NCBI RefSeq assembly: GCF_008180725.1
Contig: NZ_VTEV01000006.1
Coordinates: forward strand, 255,717 to 302,854
Direction: 5' to 3'
Source: Sutcliffiella horikoshii
GTDB taxonomy: Bacteria; Bacillota; Bacilli; Bacillales; Bacillaceae_I
DNA: 47,138 bases
Positions 16,617-25,694 of the stretch are shown here, piece by piece (position 1 is the first letter of the stretch; each line of letters begins with the position of its first letter). A program made the position numbers and the translations under genes. The notes under the pieces were generated by a model. It saw only the letters and a list, made by a program, of their open reading frames with translations, was not told the DNA's origin and searched no databases.

Positions 16617-18086
16617 ATGAAATCAAGCAAAGGAAACTCCATTTCGACCAATATCTTTCATTTATTATACAGCACAGCCCTCACCAGTGCTCTGAATGCA
16701 GGCTCACTTATTTTACTTGCCTATTACCTTCAATCCTATAGTTATGGATTATTCAGCGTAGTATTGGCGTTCGCGATGATCATGGCATACTTCACGGATG
16801 CGGGATTAAGTGACATCGTTTTGAGGGAGGGATCTAGGAAGGGAGTGGATATTCCCTCTGTTATATCCTCGTATATAAAAATGCGTGCACTTTTGTTATT
16901 GGTAACTTTTATAATTGGTTTTCTAATAATAGAGATTTTGCATTCCGATAATACTGAATTGGTTAGAACAGCATATTTTCTTGTAATCCCCATGGTAACT
17001 GGAGTTGCTATGCAAAGTATTGGCATCACTTATTTCCAACTAAAGGAGAAAATGCAGTACTGTGGAATAATTCGAATAACTTCATCTACCTGTCTCGTAA
17101 CCTCCATAATGATAGGAATGCTTTTTTCAATAAGTCCTATCACCGTCTCTTTTTTGTATGGTTGCTCCTATCTGACTGCGGGAGTGATAGGAATATCGTT
17201 GCTTTGCAAAAATATGAAAATAGTTTGGAGAGGGAAGTTTCATAAGGGATTGCTTCATAAACTTGGTTCGTTCACACTGGGAGGTCTATTGTTTGTCCTA
17301 TTGCCCCATTTAGGCCCACTAGTATTAGAGAGAACGCTTACCCTTCAGGAAGTAGGGCTGTTTGCTGTGGCATATCGCATTCCCCAAGCCTTGCAACAGA
17401 TTCCCTTTATTGTGGCTGGAGCTTACTATCCAGTATTATTCCGGTATTTTAACCATAAACAACTGAAAGAGCATTTAGCTTTGCTAATAACCCAAACAAA
17501 AATTATGGCACTGATTGGAATAACCATGACCATTCCGTTTTATTACCTATCTTCATCCATCATTTCCCTATTATTTGGAGAGAGTTGGCTGGAGGCAGCC
17601 ATTCTATTAAAAGTTCTATCCATCTTATTGACCCTACAAGCTATTAATATTTCGTTAGCTGATGGTCTGACTACTAGCTCACGCCAAATATTTCGCACCT
17701 CTGTCCAGTTGGTTGCCGTGATCATTGGTATTTTCCTCTATACAATTAATAGCAATAATTATGGCTTGATTGGTGCAGCCGTGGCGGGTTTAACGATAGA
17801 AGTTATCGCCCTTACCGGGTTCTGGATTTTTCTATCTGGAAAATGGTTGGTGGCGAAAAGTGTTCTTGTTCCTTACCTGACTGTTTTTGTCACAACTTTC
17901 ATTCTGTTGGAATATTTCTTACAACCATATCCAATCCTTGCCATGACTATGCATTTAAGCAGTTTACTTTTATTTATCTTATTTGATAGGGAATTGAAGG
18001 AAAAGTTTCTATCTCTTGTAAAAAGAACATTACAAAATAAATGGTTCAATGGAAATGAGAAAGAAAGGGGGGTGGGAAATGGATAA
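16617..18086 (+). CDS. polysaccharide flippase (Wzx, MOP superfamily)
   Basis: The 489-residue membrane protein has 12-14 predicted helices, starting with the characteristic segment around LLYSTALTSALNAGSLILLAYYL and YGLFSVVLAFAMIMAYFTDAGLSDIVLREG. This pattern identifies Wzx-type flippases that move undecaprenyl-linked repeat units across the membrane. AAGGGG precedes the ATG at 16617. Its last 8 bp overlap the start of the polymerase gene. The substrate is presumably the repeat unit made by the transferases downstream. Confidence 0.88.
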   Translation: MKSSKGNSISTNIFHLLYSTALTSALNAGSLILLAYYLQSYSYGLFSVVLAFAMIMAYFTDAGLSDIVLREGSRKGVDIPSVISSYIKMRALLLLVTFIIGFLIIEILHSDNTELVRTAYFLVIPMVTGVAMQSIGITYFQLKEKMQYCGIIRITSSTCLVTSIMIGMLFSISPITVSFLYGCSYLTAGVIGISLLCKNMKIVWRGKFHKGLLHKLGSFTLGGLLFVLLPHLGPLVLERTLTLQEVGLFAVAYRIPQALQQIPFIVAGAYYPVLFRYFNHKQLKEHLALLITQTKIMALIGITMTIPFYYLSSSIISLLFGESWLEAAILLKVLSILLTLQAINISLADGLTTSSRQIFRTSVQLVAVIIGIFLYTINSNNYGLIGAAVAGLTIEVIALTGFWIFLSGKWLVAKSVLVPYLTVFVTTFILLEYFLQPYPILAMTMHLSSLLLFILFDRELKEKFLSLVKRTLQNKWFNGNEKERGVGNG

Positions 18087-19332
18087 TGTATTGCAGAAAC
18101 CGCAGAGGTATCAACTCTCCATATTTTTTATGATATTACTTGTAACATTGGCTAATTACGGCATATCTTTAGGGTTTTCTTTGAAGCCATACATGATCTT
18201 TTTGCTTTTATTTATCTTTTTCCATCTCTCCTCCTTTTATTTTCAACGACTGCAATCTTTTGAAGTGGCCATGCTTTTATTTTATTTCACTTATTGTTAT
18301 TCTGGGGTATTTGCGCTTCATCCTGATTCAAGTTTGAGAATTTTGCTTGGTATTACTTTATATTTGACGTGTTATTTCATTATGAAATCGATTCTAAGCT
18401 ATTCCAATATTAGTGTGGTGGAAAAAGGAATAGCTAATACAGGGATTTTCTTCAATACTGCCAGCCTTATCTTATATGTGTTAGGTATTAGAAGTACAGA
18501 TTTTCAATTTGAAGGGGAAAGGGTGACGGTATTCGGTGTCCTGTTAGATAGGAGTTATCCAAGATTGATTGGCTTATTAGAAGACCCTAACTTTTTTGTG
18601 TTTTATAACACGCTATTCTTTGCCTATTACTTATGTCATCCTAACTCATGGAAAAACAGGGTAGGTCTTTTACTTTGTATCGCAGCCAATTTATTAACAT
18701 TTTCAAGGGGCGGAATAGTTGCACTAGTTATTATGTTCTTCGTTTACCTCTTGTTAAATAAACCTCTTAAACAGATAAAAATAGCTGTCGGTACCATATT
18801 ATCGTTGTGTTTATTGATATATGTTGTAACAGTACAATTGAAGTTCGGTTTGTTAGAGATCATAAATTCTAGATTTGAAGACTTTTCAAATGATGGGGGA
18901 AGCGGCAGGTTTGAATTGTGGGATCGTGCCTGGACGTTTTTCTCTGATAATATGATATTTGGAATCGGAGCATTCAATTTCTCAGATTATAACTTTTTCT
19001 ACCATAACGACACACTGACAGTCCATAATACTTTTTTAGATATTCTTTCTGAATCCGGTCTCGTCGGTATTACTTTTTATCTAATATTTATCTATTTGGT
19101 GTTTATACAGCTATGCAAATTCAATGTCCACCGTGTACGACAATATTTATTCTTAACGTATATTGGTTTTGTGCTGCAGATGATGTTTTTGTCTGTTATT
19201 ATCAACGATATGTTTTTTATGTATATTGCGATCCTTTCAACTTTCCTTAACTCCATTCAACAAGAAAAAGAGAGAAGGATAATAAGATTAAGGAATAATC
19301 CATATTCAAATATTCGTAAACAAATCAGTTAG
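18079..19332 (+). CDS. O-antigen/EPS polymerase (Wzy, O-antigen ligase family)
   Basis: The ATG at 18079 (417 residues) follows AAAGGGGGGTGGG at 18065-18075, so the ten upstream open codons are left out. There are about eleven predicted helices. The long soluble loop around 260-310 contains RFEDFSNDGGSGRFELWDRAW and later TVHNTFLDILSESGLVG, the RxxxW and H-N-x-(F/Y)-L-x6-G pattern of the Wzy_C/O-antigen ligase family. It should polymerise repeat units on the outer face of the membrane. The 5' end overlaps the flippase gene by 8 bp. Confidence 0.86.
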   Translation: MDNVLQKPQRYQLSIFFMILLVTLANYGISLGFSLKPYMIFLLLFIFFHLSSFYFQRLQSFEVAMLLFYFTYCYSGVFALHPDSSLRILLGITLYLTCYFIMKSILSYSNISVVEKGIANTGIFFNTASLILYVLGIRSTDFQFEGERVTVFGVLLDRSYPRLIGLLEDPNFFVFYNTLFFAYYLCHPNSWKNRVGLLLCIAANLLTFSRGGIVALVIMFFVYLLLNKPLKQIKIAVGTILSLCLLIYVVTVQLKFGLLEIINSRFEDFSNDGGSGRFELWDRAWTFFSDNMIFGIGAFNFSDYNFFYHNDTLTVHNTFLDILSESGLVGITFYLIFIYLVFIQLCKFNVHRVRQYLFLTYIGFVLQMMFLSVIINDMFFMYIAILSTFLNSIQQEKERRIIRLRNNPYSNIRKQIS

Positions 19333-19364
19333 CAGTTTCCATAGTTTAAGGGAGGTGTGAAATT

Positions 19365-20477
19365 ATGAATGTCTTAGTTGTAACAGATAAGCTTGATATG
19401 GGAGGTGCAGAGAATTATTTTTGCAAGTTGGAAAATAAACTCTCTCATCCAGAAATTGATTTCTACTACGCTGCGGCTGAGGGTGAACTATGCGTTAACC
19501 TCCAAAACAAAAAGAAATTTAGTAATCTTTCTAGAAAAAACCATCTACACAACCTATGGATTTTAAGAAGAATTATAAAGGAAAACTATATTGGAATCTT
19601 TCATGCCAACAGTTTAAGGATGGTCTTTTATGGATTGGTACTAAAGTGGTTTATGAAAGAAAAGCTCCATATTTTCTACACGAAACACAATGTAACGATG
19701 TTAGAAAAGTATCTTCCATTAGTTTTTAGAAAGATATTGAACAGGTTCATAAAAAGAATTATTGCTGTAAGTGAATTTGAAAAATTTCAGTTAATTGATC
19801 TGGGGATAGAAAGCAGAAAAATAAAGACGATTTACAATGGGGTAGATCTTCAACAGTTTGCTTATCAGCGGAAGAAAAATCAAATTCCCCAAAAAATTGG
19901 TATTCTGGCTCGGATCTCAAAGGAAAAAAATCAAGGTTTTTTTCTAGAAGTGGCAGACGCTTGCCGCCATCACCCTGACCTGATTTTTTACATCGCTGGT
20001 GATGGTCCTGACTATCAATCAATACACCAACAAATAATTAATCTAGGGATACAGGACAAAGTTCGAATGATTGGTGCCGTTCATACACCTGAAAAATTCC
20101 TAAGAAAGATGGATGTACTATTAGTTACTTCCCATAGAGAGGTTTTCCCTATGGTAGTGCTTGAATCAATGGCTGTTGGAACCCCTATCATTTCAATAAA
20201 TAGAGGCGGGATAAATGAAGCAATAGAAAATGGTAAAAACGGCTACTTACTTCATGAGCATTCAAAACAAGAGTTCTGTCATAAAATAGAGGATTTACTA
20301 TCCAATGATTTAAAAAGACTACAATTTATTAAAGAGGCGAGAAAGAAAGTGGAAACAGCTTTTTCATTACAGAAAATGATTCAATATACATTGGATGAAT
20401 ATTCATTAGTTTTAAATGAGAAGAAAGTAAACTCCAGCAATGATAAGAAAATGCGCAAATCTTTTAAACACTATTGA
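19365..20477 (+). CDS. family-4 glycosyltransferase (GT-B)
   Basis: The 370-residue product has a two-domain GT-B layout. The N-terminal loop is LDMGGAENYFCKL, and the linker region GVDLQQFAYQRK introduces the nucleotide-sugar domain. That domain has the segments ARISKEKNQGFFLEVA, YIAGDGPDY and the E-x7-E motif EVFPMVVLESMAVGTPII, followed by NGYLL. A retaining transferase adding one sugar to the lipid-linked repeat unit is expected; donor and acceptor are unknown. GGGAGGTG precedes the ATG. Confidence 0.9.
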   Translation: MNVLVVTDKLDMGGAENYFCKLENKLSHPEIDFYYAAAEGELCVNLQNKKKFSNLSRKNHLHNLWILRRIIKENYIGIFHANSLRMVFYGLVLKWFMKEKLHIFYTKHNVTMLEKYLPLVFRKILNRFIKRIIAVSEFEKFQLIDLGIESRKIKTIYNGVDLQQFAYQRKKNQIPQKIGILARISKEKNQGFFLEVADACRHHPDLIFYIAGDGPDYQSIHQQIINLGIQDKVRMIGAVHTPEKFLRKMDVLLVTSHREVFPMVVLESMAVGTPIISINRGGINEAIENGKNGYLLHEHSKQEFCHKIEDLLSNDLKRLQFIKEARKKVETAFSLQKMIQYTLDEYSLVLNEKKVNSSNDKKMRKSFKHY

Positions 20478-20494
20478 AAGGGAGGTGCAGAGTA

Positions 20495-22162
20495 GTGCAT
20501 GTTAAAAGAAGGAAGATGCGCTTTGCTATTACTGTGAAAGGTAGTTCTCTAGAACAATGGAAGCTAGAATGTGTGGAACGTCTAAAGAATATGTCCGAAG
20601 TGGAGATGGCATTGATTATTGAATATCAAGTACAGCCTGGAAATCAAAGTCACTCTGCTCTTTTCCGTGCATACCAATCCGTAGTAACAAAGAGGAGTAA
20701 AACCTTAAAGAAGGTTCCTATTCCAGATCACTTCAACTCTATTCCAAAAGTTCGTTGTGAGAATCTTTGGGATATGAAAAGTTCATTTAGTAAAGAGGAA
20801 GTGTCATTAATCAAAGAGTATAATTTGGACTTCATTCTACATCTTGAAGAAGAATCCATGGAAGGGGGGGTTCTTGATACAGCAGAATATGGGGTTTGGA
20901 CATTTATTCACGGAAATCCAAACTTAAGTTCGCATATACCTGGTGGGTGGTGGGAAGTGTGGAACAACCTCCCTGTTACGGAAGTAGCATTATGTGGATT
21001 AATCAATGGATCCAATGAAGGGACTGTTTGGAGGAAAGGATACTTCGGGACTGTCAAGGAATCCTATCAAAAAACCAAAGAGATACTTTGTCAGTCTACT
21101 CTTGATTGGCCAGCCCTAATTTGCAAAGAGATTCTTAGAAATCCATGTCACAGTCCTGCTAAAATGGAATCCTTCTCTGTGAATGCTAACCATGTTATGC
21201 TTACGTCTACCACAAAAACAGCAGCATTCATTTTTGCTTCATGGAAACGAAAGATTAAGAAATTATATAGAAAGCTATTCTGTTATGAATACTGGAATAT
21301 CGGAATTGTTAATAAGCCAATCCAAACTTTTCTAAAGGATAAAAACCCATCTATAGACTGGATTGTCCAAAGGAATGATTGTTATTATGCTGATCCATTT
21401 GGTTTAATAGACGAAAATGGAATTCATATTCTAATGGAGGAAGTAGATCATCGAGTGGTCAAGGGTTTTATAACAGGGCTCAGAATGAAAGACGATTTAC
21501 AAAGTAAGGAAAAAATGGATTGGGACCATTCTTTATTTAAACTTGAAAGTCATATGTCTTACCCTTATCTAATCGAGTTTGAGGGGGTGAACTATTGTAT
21601 ACCTGAAACCTCTGAAGCGAAAGAGGTAGCAGTTTATAAGGTAACAAACGGGAAACTGAAAAAAGAAAAAACCATTATAAAGGACTTTGCCGCTGTGGAT
21701 TCAACTATAGTCAAGCACAATGGTTTTTGGTGGCTCTTTTGTACAAGGGCAGATTCTGGTCCACAAAGTGATAATAGCGAACTTCATATCTTTTTTGCCA
21801 AAGAGCTTTTTGGGGAATGGAATCCTCATTTGGCGAACCCAGTCAAAGTGGATGTTCGTTCAAGTAGACCTGCAGGCACACCATTTCTATTTGAGAATGT
21901 GTTGATCAGGCCAGCACAGGATTGCTCTGAAACTTATGGGGGCCGCATCATACTGAATGAAGTTACTACCTTGACTAAAGATAAGTTTGAGGAAGTTGCC
22001 ATATCCCCGATTGAGCCGCGTGAAGATAGTTTGTATCCAGATGGTGTCCATACCATTTCAACTATAGGAGACATGACCATTTTTGATGGAAAAAGATTTG
22101 ACTATAGCTTGTTTCATTTTTTTAGGAAGCTTTACAAATTTATGCCGGTAAAGGGCTTATGA
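20495..22162 (+). CDS. formyltransferase-like / five-bladed propeller (GINT1-like) fusion in EPS cluster
   Basis: The GTG at 20495 (555 residues) is chosen because AAAGGGAGGTG lies at 20477-20487; the in-frame TTG at 20474 lies before this site. Residues 1-220 resemble a formyltransferase-type fold: a Rossmann-like start MRFAITVKGSS, and a segment YGVWTFIHGNP...PGGWWEVWN corresponding to the YGVWSFHHGD...GPPGFWEI motif of such proteins. It has lost most polar active-site residues. Residues 270-540 carry YADPF (298-302), SYPYLIEFEGVNYCIPETSE and FAAVDSTIVKHNGFWWLFCT, the repeat pattern of the propeller domain found in glucosamine inositolphosphorylceramide transferase-like proteins. A glycosyltransferase or sugar-modifying role is inferred from the cluster. 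Confidence 0.7.
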   Translation: MHVKRRKMRFAITVKGSSLEQWKLECVERLKNMSEVEMALIIEYQVQPGNQSHSALFRAYQSVVTKRSKTLKKVPIPDHFNSIPKVRCENLWDMKSSFSKEEVSLIKEYNLDFILHLEEESMEGGVLDTAEYGVWTFIHGNPNLSSHIPGGWWEVWNNLPVTEVALCGLINGSNEGTVWRKGYFGTVKESYQKTKEILCQSTLDWPALICKEILRNPCHSPAKMESFSVNANHVMLTSTTKTAAFIFASWKRKIKKLYRKLFCYEYWNIGIVNKPIQTFLKDKNPSIDWIVQRNDCYYADPFGLIDENGIHILMEEVDHRVVKGFITGLRMKDDLQSKEKMDWDHSLFKLESHMSYPYLIEFEGVNYCIPETSEAKEVAVYKVTNGKLKKEKTIIKDFAAVDSTIVKHNGFWWLFCTRADSGPQSDNSELHIFFAKELFGEWNPHLANPVKVDVRSSRPAGTPFLFENVLIRPAQDCSETYGGRIILNEVTTLTKDKFEEVAISPIEPREDSLYPDGVHTISTIGDMTIFDGKRFDYSLFHFFRKLYKFMPVKGL

Positions 22163-22176
22163 TAGGGAATTTTTAG

Positions 22177-22191
22177 GTTCTTTCGTTCTTA
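22177..22191 (+). promoter_or_regulatory. tandem SinR-like boxes before the priming transferase
   Basis: GTTCTTT (22177-22183) is followed one base later by GTTCTTA (22185-22191). The second overlaps the candidate -35 of the promoter at 22189-22217. The same box type occurs upstream of the first EPS gene. Confidence 0.4.
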
Positions 22192-22217
22192 ATTAAGCAC
22201 GATTTGTCTTTTATAAT
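22189..22217 (+). promoter_or_regulatory. candidate internal EPS promoter
   Basis: TTAATT (22189-22194), a 17-bp spacer and TATAAT (22212-22217) lie in the 112-bp gap before the priming transferase gene. The -35 matches only half the consensus; the -10 is perfect. Confidence 0.5.
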
Positions 22218-22274
22218 GTGTATGAATATTAACTTTACAGATACTAATGGAAGTAAAGAAAGGAGTTTAGTGAA

Positions 22275-23654
22275 ATGAGTAACCATTTCAGTAAACGATT
22301 AGAGAAATCCTTCATGATTGGGATGGATTTATCCTTTATATTAACGGGATATTATCTTACGGCTTGGTTTTTCCAATACCCAATTGCCCGATTGGCAAAC
22401 TCAAGTGCTTTTCTAACGATAACGTTGATAGGCCTTCTCACCTTCTATATGTTTGACCTCTATGGAAGCTGGAAGAGAAAAAGTTCAACTAACTTAGTAT
22501 GTAGTACTTTTCTCGCAATGATGTTCTTCACATTAATATCTACAATTATTGGGTTTTTAACGTCTTTGACAACAACCGTCCACCTAGTATTATTTGCTTC
22601 TATTTTTCAGTTTATTTTTATTGTTTCAGCAAGGTTGGCAATGTGGCATTTAGCAAGATTTAGACATGGAATGAAAAATGTATTAGTAGTTTCAAAGTCC
22701 AATATGGATGGTCAAACAATAGCGGAAAAATTTCACCGGCATCATAAAGGTTGGTTCCAAGTTATGGACATTGTCACAACCCAACATAGGGGCTCTATCA
22801 AAAAGTATTTAAAACAAGCAGATGTAGTAATTCTAAGCTCAGAAGTGGAAAGAAGTATGCAATCTAGTGTCACGAACCTGTGTATAAAATATGGAAAAGA
22901 AGTGCTGATAGTGCCCAGGATGTTTGATTTTGCATTAAAAGAGGCAGAAATTCAACAGGTAGATGACATGATGGTATTTTCTATACCCTCCAACAACTTC
23001 AACGGAACGCATCAAATAGTGAAACGGACTATGGATATAGTTATTTCCATGGTATTGCTTATCGTTTTAAGTCCATTGATGATGGTGCTATATTTTCTCA
23101 TCCCACTCACTTCAAAAGGACCAGCTTTTTTTAAACAGGAGAGAGTTGGTTTAAATGAGAAGCCATTTCAAATAATGAAATTTAGAAGCATGGTAGAAGA
23201 TGCCGAAAAAAATACTGGACCAGTATTGGCATTGGAAAAAGATCCACGTATTACAACAATAGGAAGGGTCTTACGGGCTATCAGATTAGATGAACTACCA
23301 CAATTGTTAAATGTTATTAAAGGTGAAATGAGTCTGATTGGACCGAGGCCAGAAAGATCTTTCTTTATAAAGCAATTCAAAAAGGAAGTTCCTGATTACA
23401 TGAAACGTTTTGATGTCAAACCTGGAATCACTGGCCTTGCACAGGTTTATGCCAATTACACTACCTCAGTTGAAGAAAAACTTCGATATGACCTTATGTA
23501 TGTAAGAAGTGGTTCCTTTACTCTTGATATTAAAATATTGATGCAAACAATTCGCGTAGTCTTACTAAGAGATCAAGCGAAGGGTGTAATCATTAAGCCT
23601 GCAGCAGAACGTAAAACGAATTACCGTGGTATTACAATTGCAAAACACAATTGA
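22275..23654 (+). CDS. polyprenyl-phosphate sugar-1-phosphate transferase (WbaP/CpsE type)
   Basis: The 459-residue product has four N-terminal hydrophobic segments (to about residue 125), a CoA-binding-like middle domain (about 135-235), one more helix (MDIVISMVLLIVLSPLMMVLYF) and a C-terminal bacterial sugar transferase domain. That domain has KFRSM, a DELPQLLNVIKGEMSLIGPRPE signature and KPGITGLAQV. This class starts repeat-unit synthesis by moving hexose- or HexNAc-1-phosphate to undecaprenyl phosphate. AAAGGAG before the ATG at 22275 supports the start. It has its own candidate promoter with SinR-like boxes, so priming may be controlled apart from the upstream genes. Confidence 0.93.
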   Translation: MSNHFSKRLEKSFMIGMDLSFILTGYYLTAWFFQYPIARLANSSAFLTITLIGLLTFYMFDLYGSWKRKSSTNLVCSTFLAMMFFTLISTIIGFLTSLTTTVHLVLFASIFQFIFIVSARLAMWHLARFRHGMKNVLVVSKSNMDGQTIAEKFHRHHKGWFQVMDIVTTQHRGSIKKYLKQADVVILSSEVERSMQSSVTNLCIKYGKEVLIVPRMFDFALKEAEIQQVDDMMVFSIPSNNFNGTHQIVKRTMDIVISMVLLIVLSPLMMVLYFLIPLTSKGPAFFKQERVGLNEKPFQIMKFRSMVEDAEKNTGPVLALEKDPRITTIGRVLRAIRLDELPQLLNVIKGEMSLIGPRPERSFFIKQFKKEVPDYMKRFDVKPGITGLAQVYANYTTSVEEKLRYDLMYVRSGSFTLDIKILMQTIRVVLLRDQAKGVIIKPAAERKTNYRGITIAKHN

Positions 23655-23697
23655 TTTGAATGATGAGAAACACATTTACGGAGGAGAGGGATTAGAA

Positions 23698-24471
23698 ATG
23701 AAAACAAATTCTATGGATTTAGTTTCAGTTATTACCCCAACCTACAATGCAGCTAAGTATATACTCGATACCATTCGTTCTGTCAAAGACCAGACCTATC
23801 CATACTGGGAAATGATTATTGTAGATGATTGTTCCAGCGATTCTACTAGAGAAATTGTTCATAAAGAAATAAAGACGGATTCTAGGATTAAGTTAATTGA
23901 ATTAAGTGAAAATGGTGGTCCTGCCAATGCTCGAAATGTTGCTATTAATGCAGCCAAAGGAGAGTTCATAGCATTTTTAGATAGTGATGATTTATGGCAC
24001 CCAAGTAAACTTGAACGTCAGCTGAATTTCATGTTAAAGCACGATTGTGCATTTTCTTATACAGCGTACCAAATTATGAAGGAAAGCGGGGAGAAGACAG
24101 GGGTTGTATTTCAAGCCCCAGCTTCGATAACATACAAAACATTGTTGATGAATACTGCTATTGGTACGTTAACGGTGGTACTTAATAAAAGGAAGCTAGG
24201 CCACTTTCAGATGCAATTGTTTAGAGATTGTTCCGAGGATTATGGTCTTTGGTTACAAATTTTGAACAAAGGAATCATTGCTTATGGATTAAATGAGGAA
24301 CTTGCTATCTATCGGAAATGTGTAGATTCTTTATCAAGCAACAAAATAAAATCTGCTAAAAAGACATGGAACACCTATCGTAAAATTGAAAAGAAGAATG
24401 TGATAGCATCCATCTGGTATTTGGTAAACTACACCTTTCATGCAGTCAGAAAGCATTCCAGAACAATCTAG
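23698..24471 (+). CDS. family-2 glycosyltransferase
   Basis: The ATG at 23698 (257 residues, MKTNSMDLVSVITPTYNAAKY) follows GGAGGAGAGGG at 23680-23690; the 24 upstream open codons overlap the preceding gene without a ribosome site. The GT-A nucleotide-binding start VSVITPTYNA, the IIVDDCSSDST segment and the metal-binding FLDSDDLWHPSKL (DxD) are intact, with the acceptor-side FRDCSEDYGLWLQIL (ED) motif near 175-190. An inverting transferase of the EPS repeat unit is expected. Confidence 0.9.
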   Translation: MKTNSMDLVSVITPTYNAAKYILDTIRSVKDQTYPYWEMIIVDDCSSDSTREIVHKEIKTDSRIKLIELSENGGPANARNVAINAAKGEFIAFLDSDDLWHPSKLERQLNFMLKHDCAFSYTAYQIMKESGEKTGVVFQAPASITYKTLLMNTAIGTLTVVLNKRKLGHFQMQLFRDCSEDYGLWLQILNKGIIAYGLNEELAIYRKCVDSLSSNKIKSAKKTWNTYRKIEKKNVIASIWYLVNYTFHAVRKHSRTI

Positions 24472-24500
24472 GTTCACTTTCCAGAGGAGGATAATAAGAA

Positions 24501-25574
24501 ATGGAAATGCCAATCAAAGGTCGCAAACTTTCCATTTTACAAGTTGCTAAAGTCTTTGCCATTTTGCTTGTTGTGATTGGTCACGTAAATACGTTATTTT
24601 ATCGAAATTTCAACTTCGATTGGTTCGGACTGGGAAGCTGGGAAAGGATTGGGGGGGTGGATTTCTTTTTTGTAGTAACTGGATTTATGATTTATTACAT
24701 TTACCATCGCCATTTTGGTGTTAAAGGAAAAACAAGAGAGTTCCTAATTAAGAGATTTATTCGGATCTATCCTTTGTACTGGTTATTCACATTTTTACTT
24801 TTAGGAATAGCCGCACTCTTTCCTGTTCTCCATGACCCATACAACCTAGAACAAATTTGGAAATCGTTTCTGCTGTTCCCAACTCAACCTATTCTGACCT
24901 CGGCCTGGTCACTAAGTCACGTAATCTTTTTTTATATAATGTTCAGTCTCGTCATTCTTCAACCCAAAATCTTCAAGCCGATAATGATATTTTGGGTAAT
25001 GGTCACGATTCTACTTAAATCAGGATTATTTACACAATGGGACACATTCTTGTTCAGTTTTTCTACATTGGAAATTGTTTCAGGTAGCTTTATCGCCTAT
25101 ATATATATGTCTTTCAATTTGAAACAGTTTGCTACTACTTTTCTTGTAGTAGGGTTAATAGGATATTGCTTTATATGGGTGAATAATGTTTACTTTTTGA
25201 TTCCTGTCTATTATGCGCCTGTCTTCTACTGTTTCTTTGCTTTATTAATTGTATTAGGGATTTCCATAAAAGACCGTACTGAACGACAAATTCCTTCTAG
25301 CCTTGTTTTTCTGGGGGACGCCTCTTATTCCATTTATATTGCTCATGGTCCGTTCCTTATCCTATATATGCTATTGTTTCGGGAAACTCTTCTTTTAAGT
25401 ATTTTAGGGTACACTGTTTCAATGGTAATCATTATAGTCTTAAGCATTGCGTCTAGCTGCTTAGTCTATGTCTGGATTGAGAAGCCGCTGAATACCTATC
25501 TAAAAAGAATTATGATTGGAAAGAGAGTGAGGAAAAAGGAGAATGTGGCAACCCAAAAGTTAAAGGGGGCTTAG
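24501..25574 (+). CDS. acyltransferase-3 family membrane protein (EPS O-acylation)
   Basis: The 357-residue product has about ten helices. The N-terminal catalytic region reads LQVAKVFAILLVVIGHVNTLFYR, with the essential histidine in VIGH. It is followed by VDFFFVVTGFMIYYIYHR and the KRFIRIYPLYWLF arginine segment, all typical of acyltransferase-3 (OafA/WecH-type) proteins. It probably adds acetyl or succinyl groups to the polysaccharide. GGAGGATAAT precedes the ATG at 24501. It is the last gene of the cluster. Confidence 0.88.
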   Translation: MEMPIKGRKLSILQVAKVFAILLVVIGHVNTLFYRNFNFDWFGLGSWERIGGVDFFFVVTGFMIYYIYHRHFGVKGKTREFLIKRFIRIYPLYWLFTFLLLGIAALFPVLHDPYNLEQIWKSFLLFPTQPILTSAWSLSHVIFFYIMFSLVILQPKIFKPIMIFWVMVTILLKSGLFTQWDTFLFSFSTLEIVSGSFIAYIYMSFNLKQFATTFLVVGLIGYCFIWVNNVYFLIPVYYAPVFYCFFALLIVLGISIKDRTERQIPSSLVFLGDASYSIYIAHGPFLILYMLLFRETLLLSILGYTVSMVIIIVLSIASSCLVYVWIEKPLNTYLKRIMIGKRVRKKENVATQKLKGA

Positions 25575-25610
25575 AGAAAAGTTGAAGGTCAATATTTGGT
25601 ATAATGGCAA

Positions 25611-25643
25611 AGAAAAAGGCACCACATATATTAGTGGTGCCTT
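25611..25643 (-). terminator. minus-strand terminator next to the tRNA fragment
   Basis: AAGGCACCAC (25616-25625) pairs with GTGGTGCCTT (25634-25643). Read on the minus strand it ends in a run of five T, so it faces away from the tRNA-Ala fragment at 25644. It looks like the original terminator of the tRNA-Ala gene before the island was inserted. Confidence 0.8.
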
Positions 25644-25694
25644 AAGTATGGAGCGGATGGGATTCGAACCCACGACCCCTTCGCTTCCAGTGAA
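25644..25694 (-). repeat. 3' fragment of tRNA-Ala(GGC), putative island attachment site
   Basis: Positions 25644-25685 are identical over 42 nt, in the same orientation, to 43465-43506. They cover the 3' flank, acceptor 3' strand, T arm, variable loop and 3' strand of the anticodon stem of the intact tRNA-Ala at 43470-43541. Similarity continues with two mismatches to about 25693 and then stops. The D arm and 5' acceptor strand are absent, so it is not a functional tRNA. Confidence 0.9.

Noticed and set aside
15234-25574. The EPS cluster as part of the tRNA-bounded island
   Set aside because: The tRNA fragment and its terminator lie to the right of the cluster, so the repeat geometry places the cluster outside the element.
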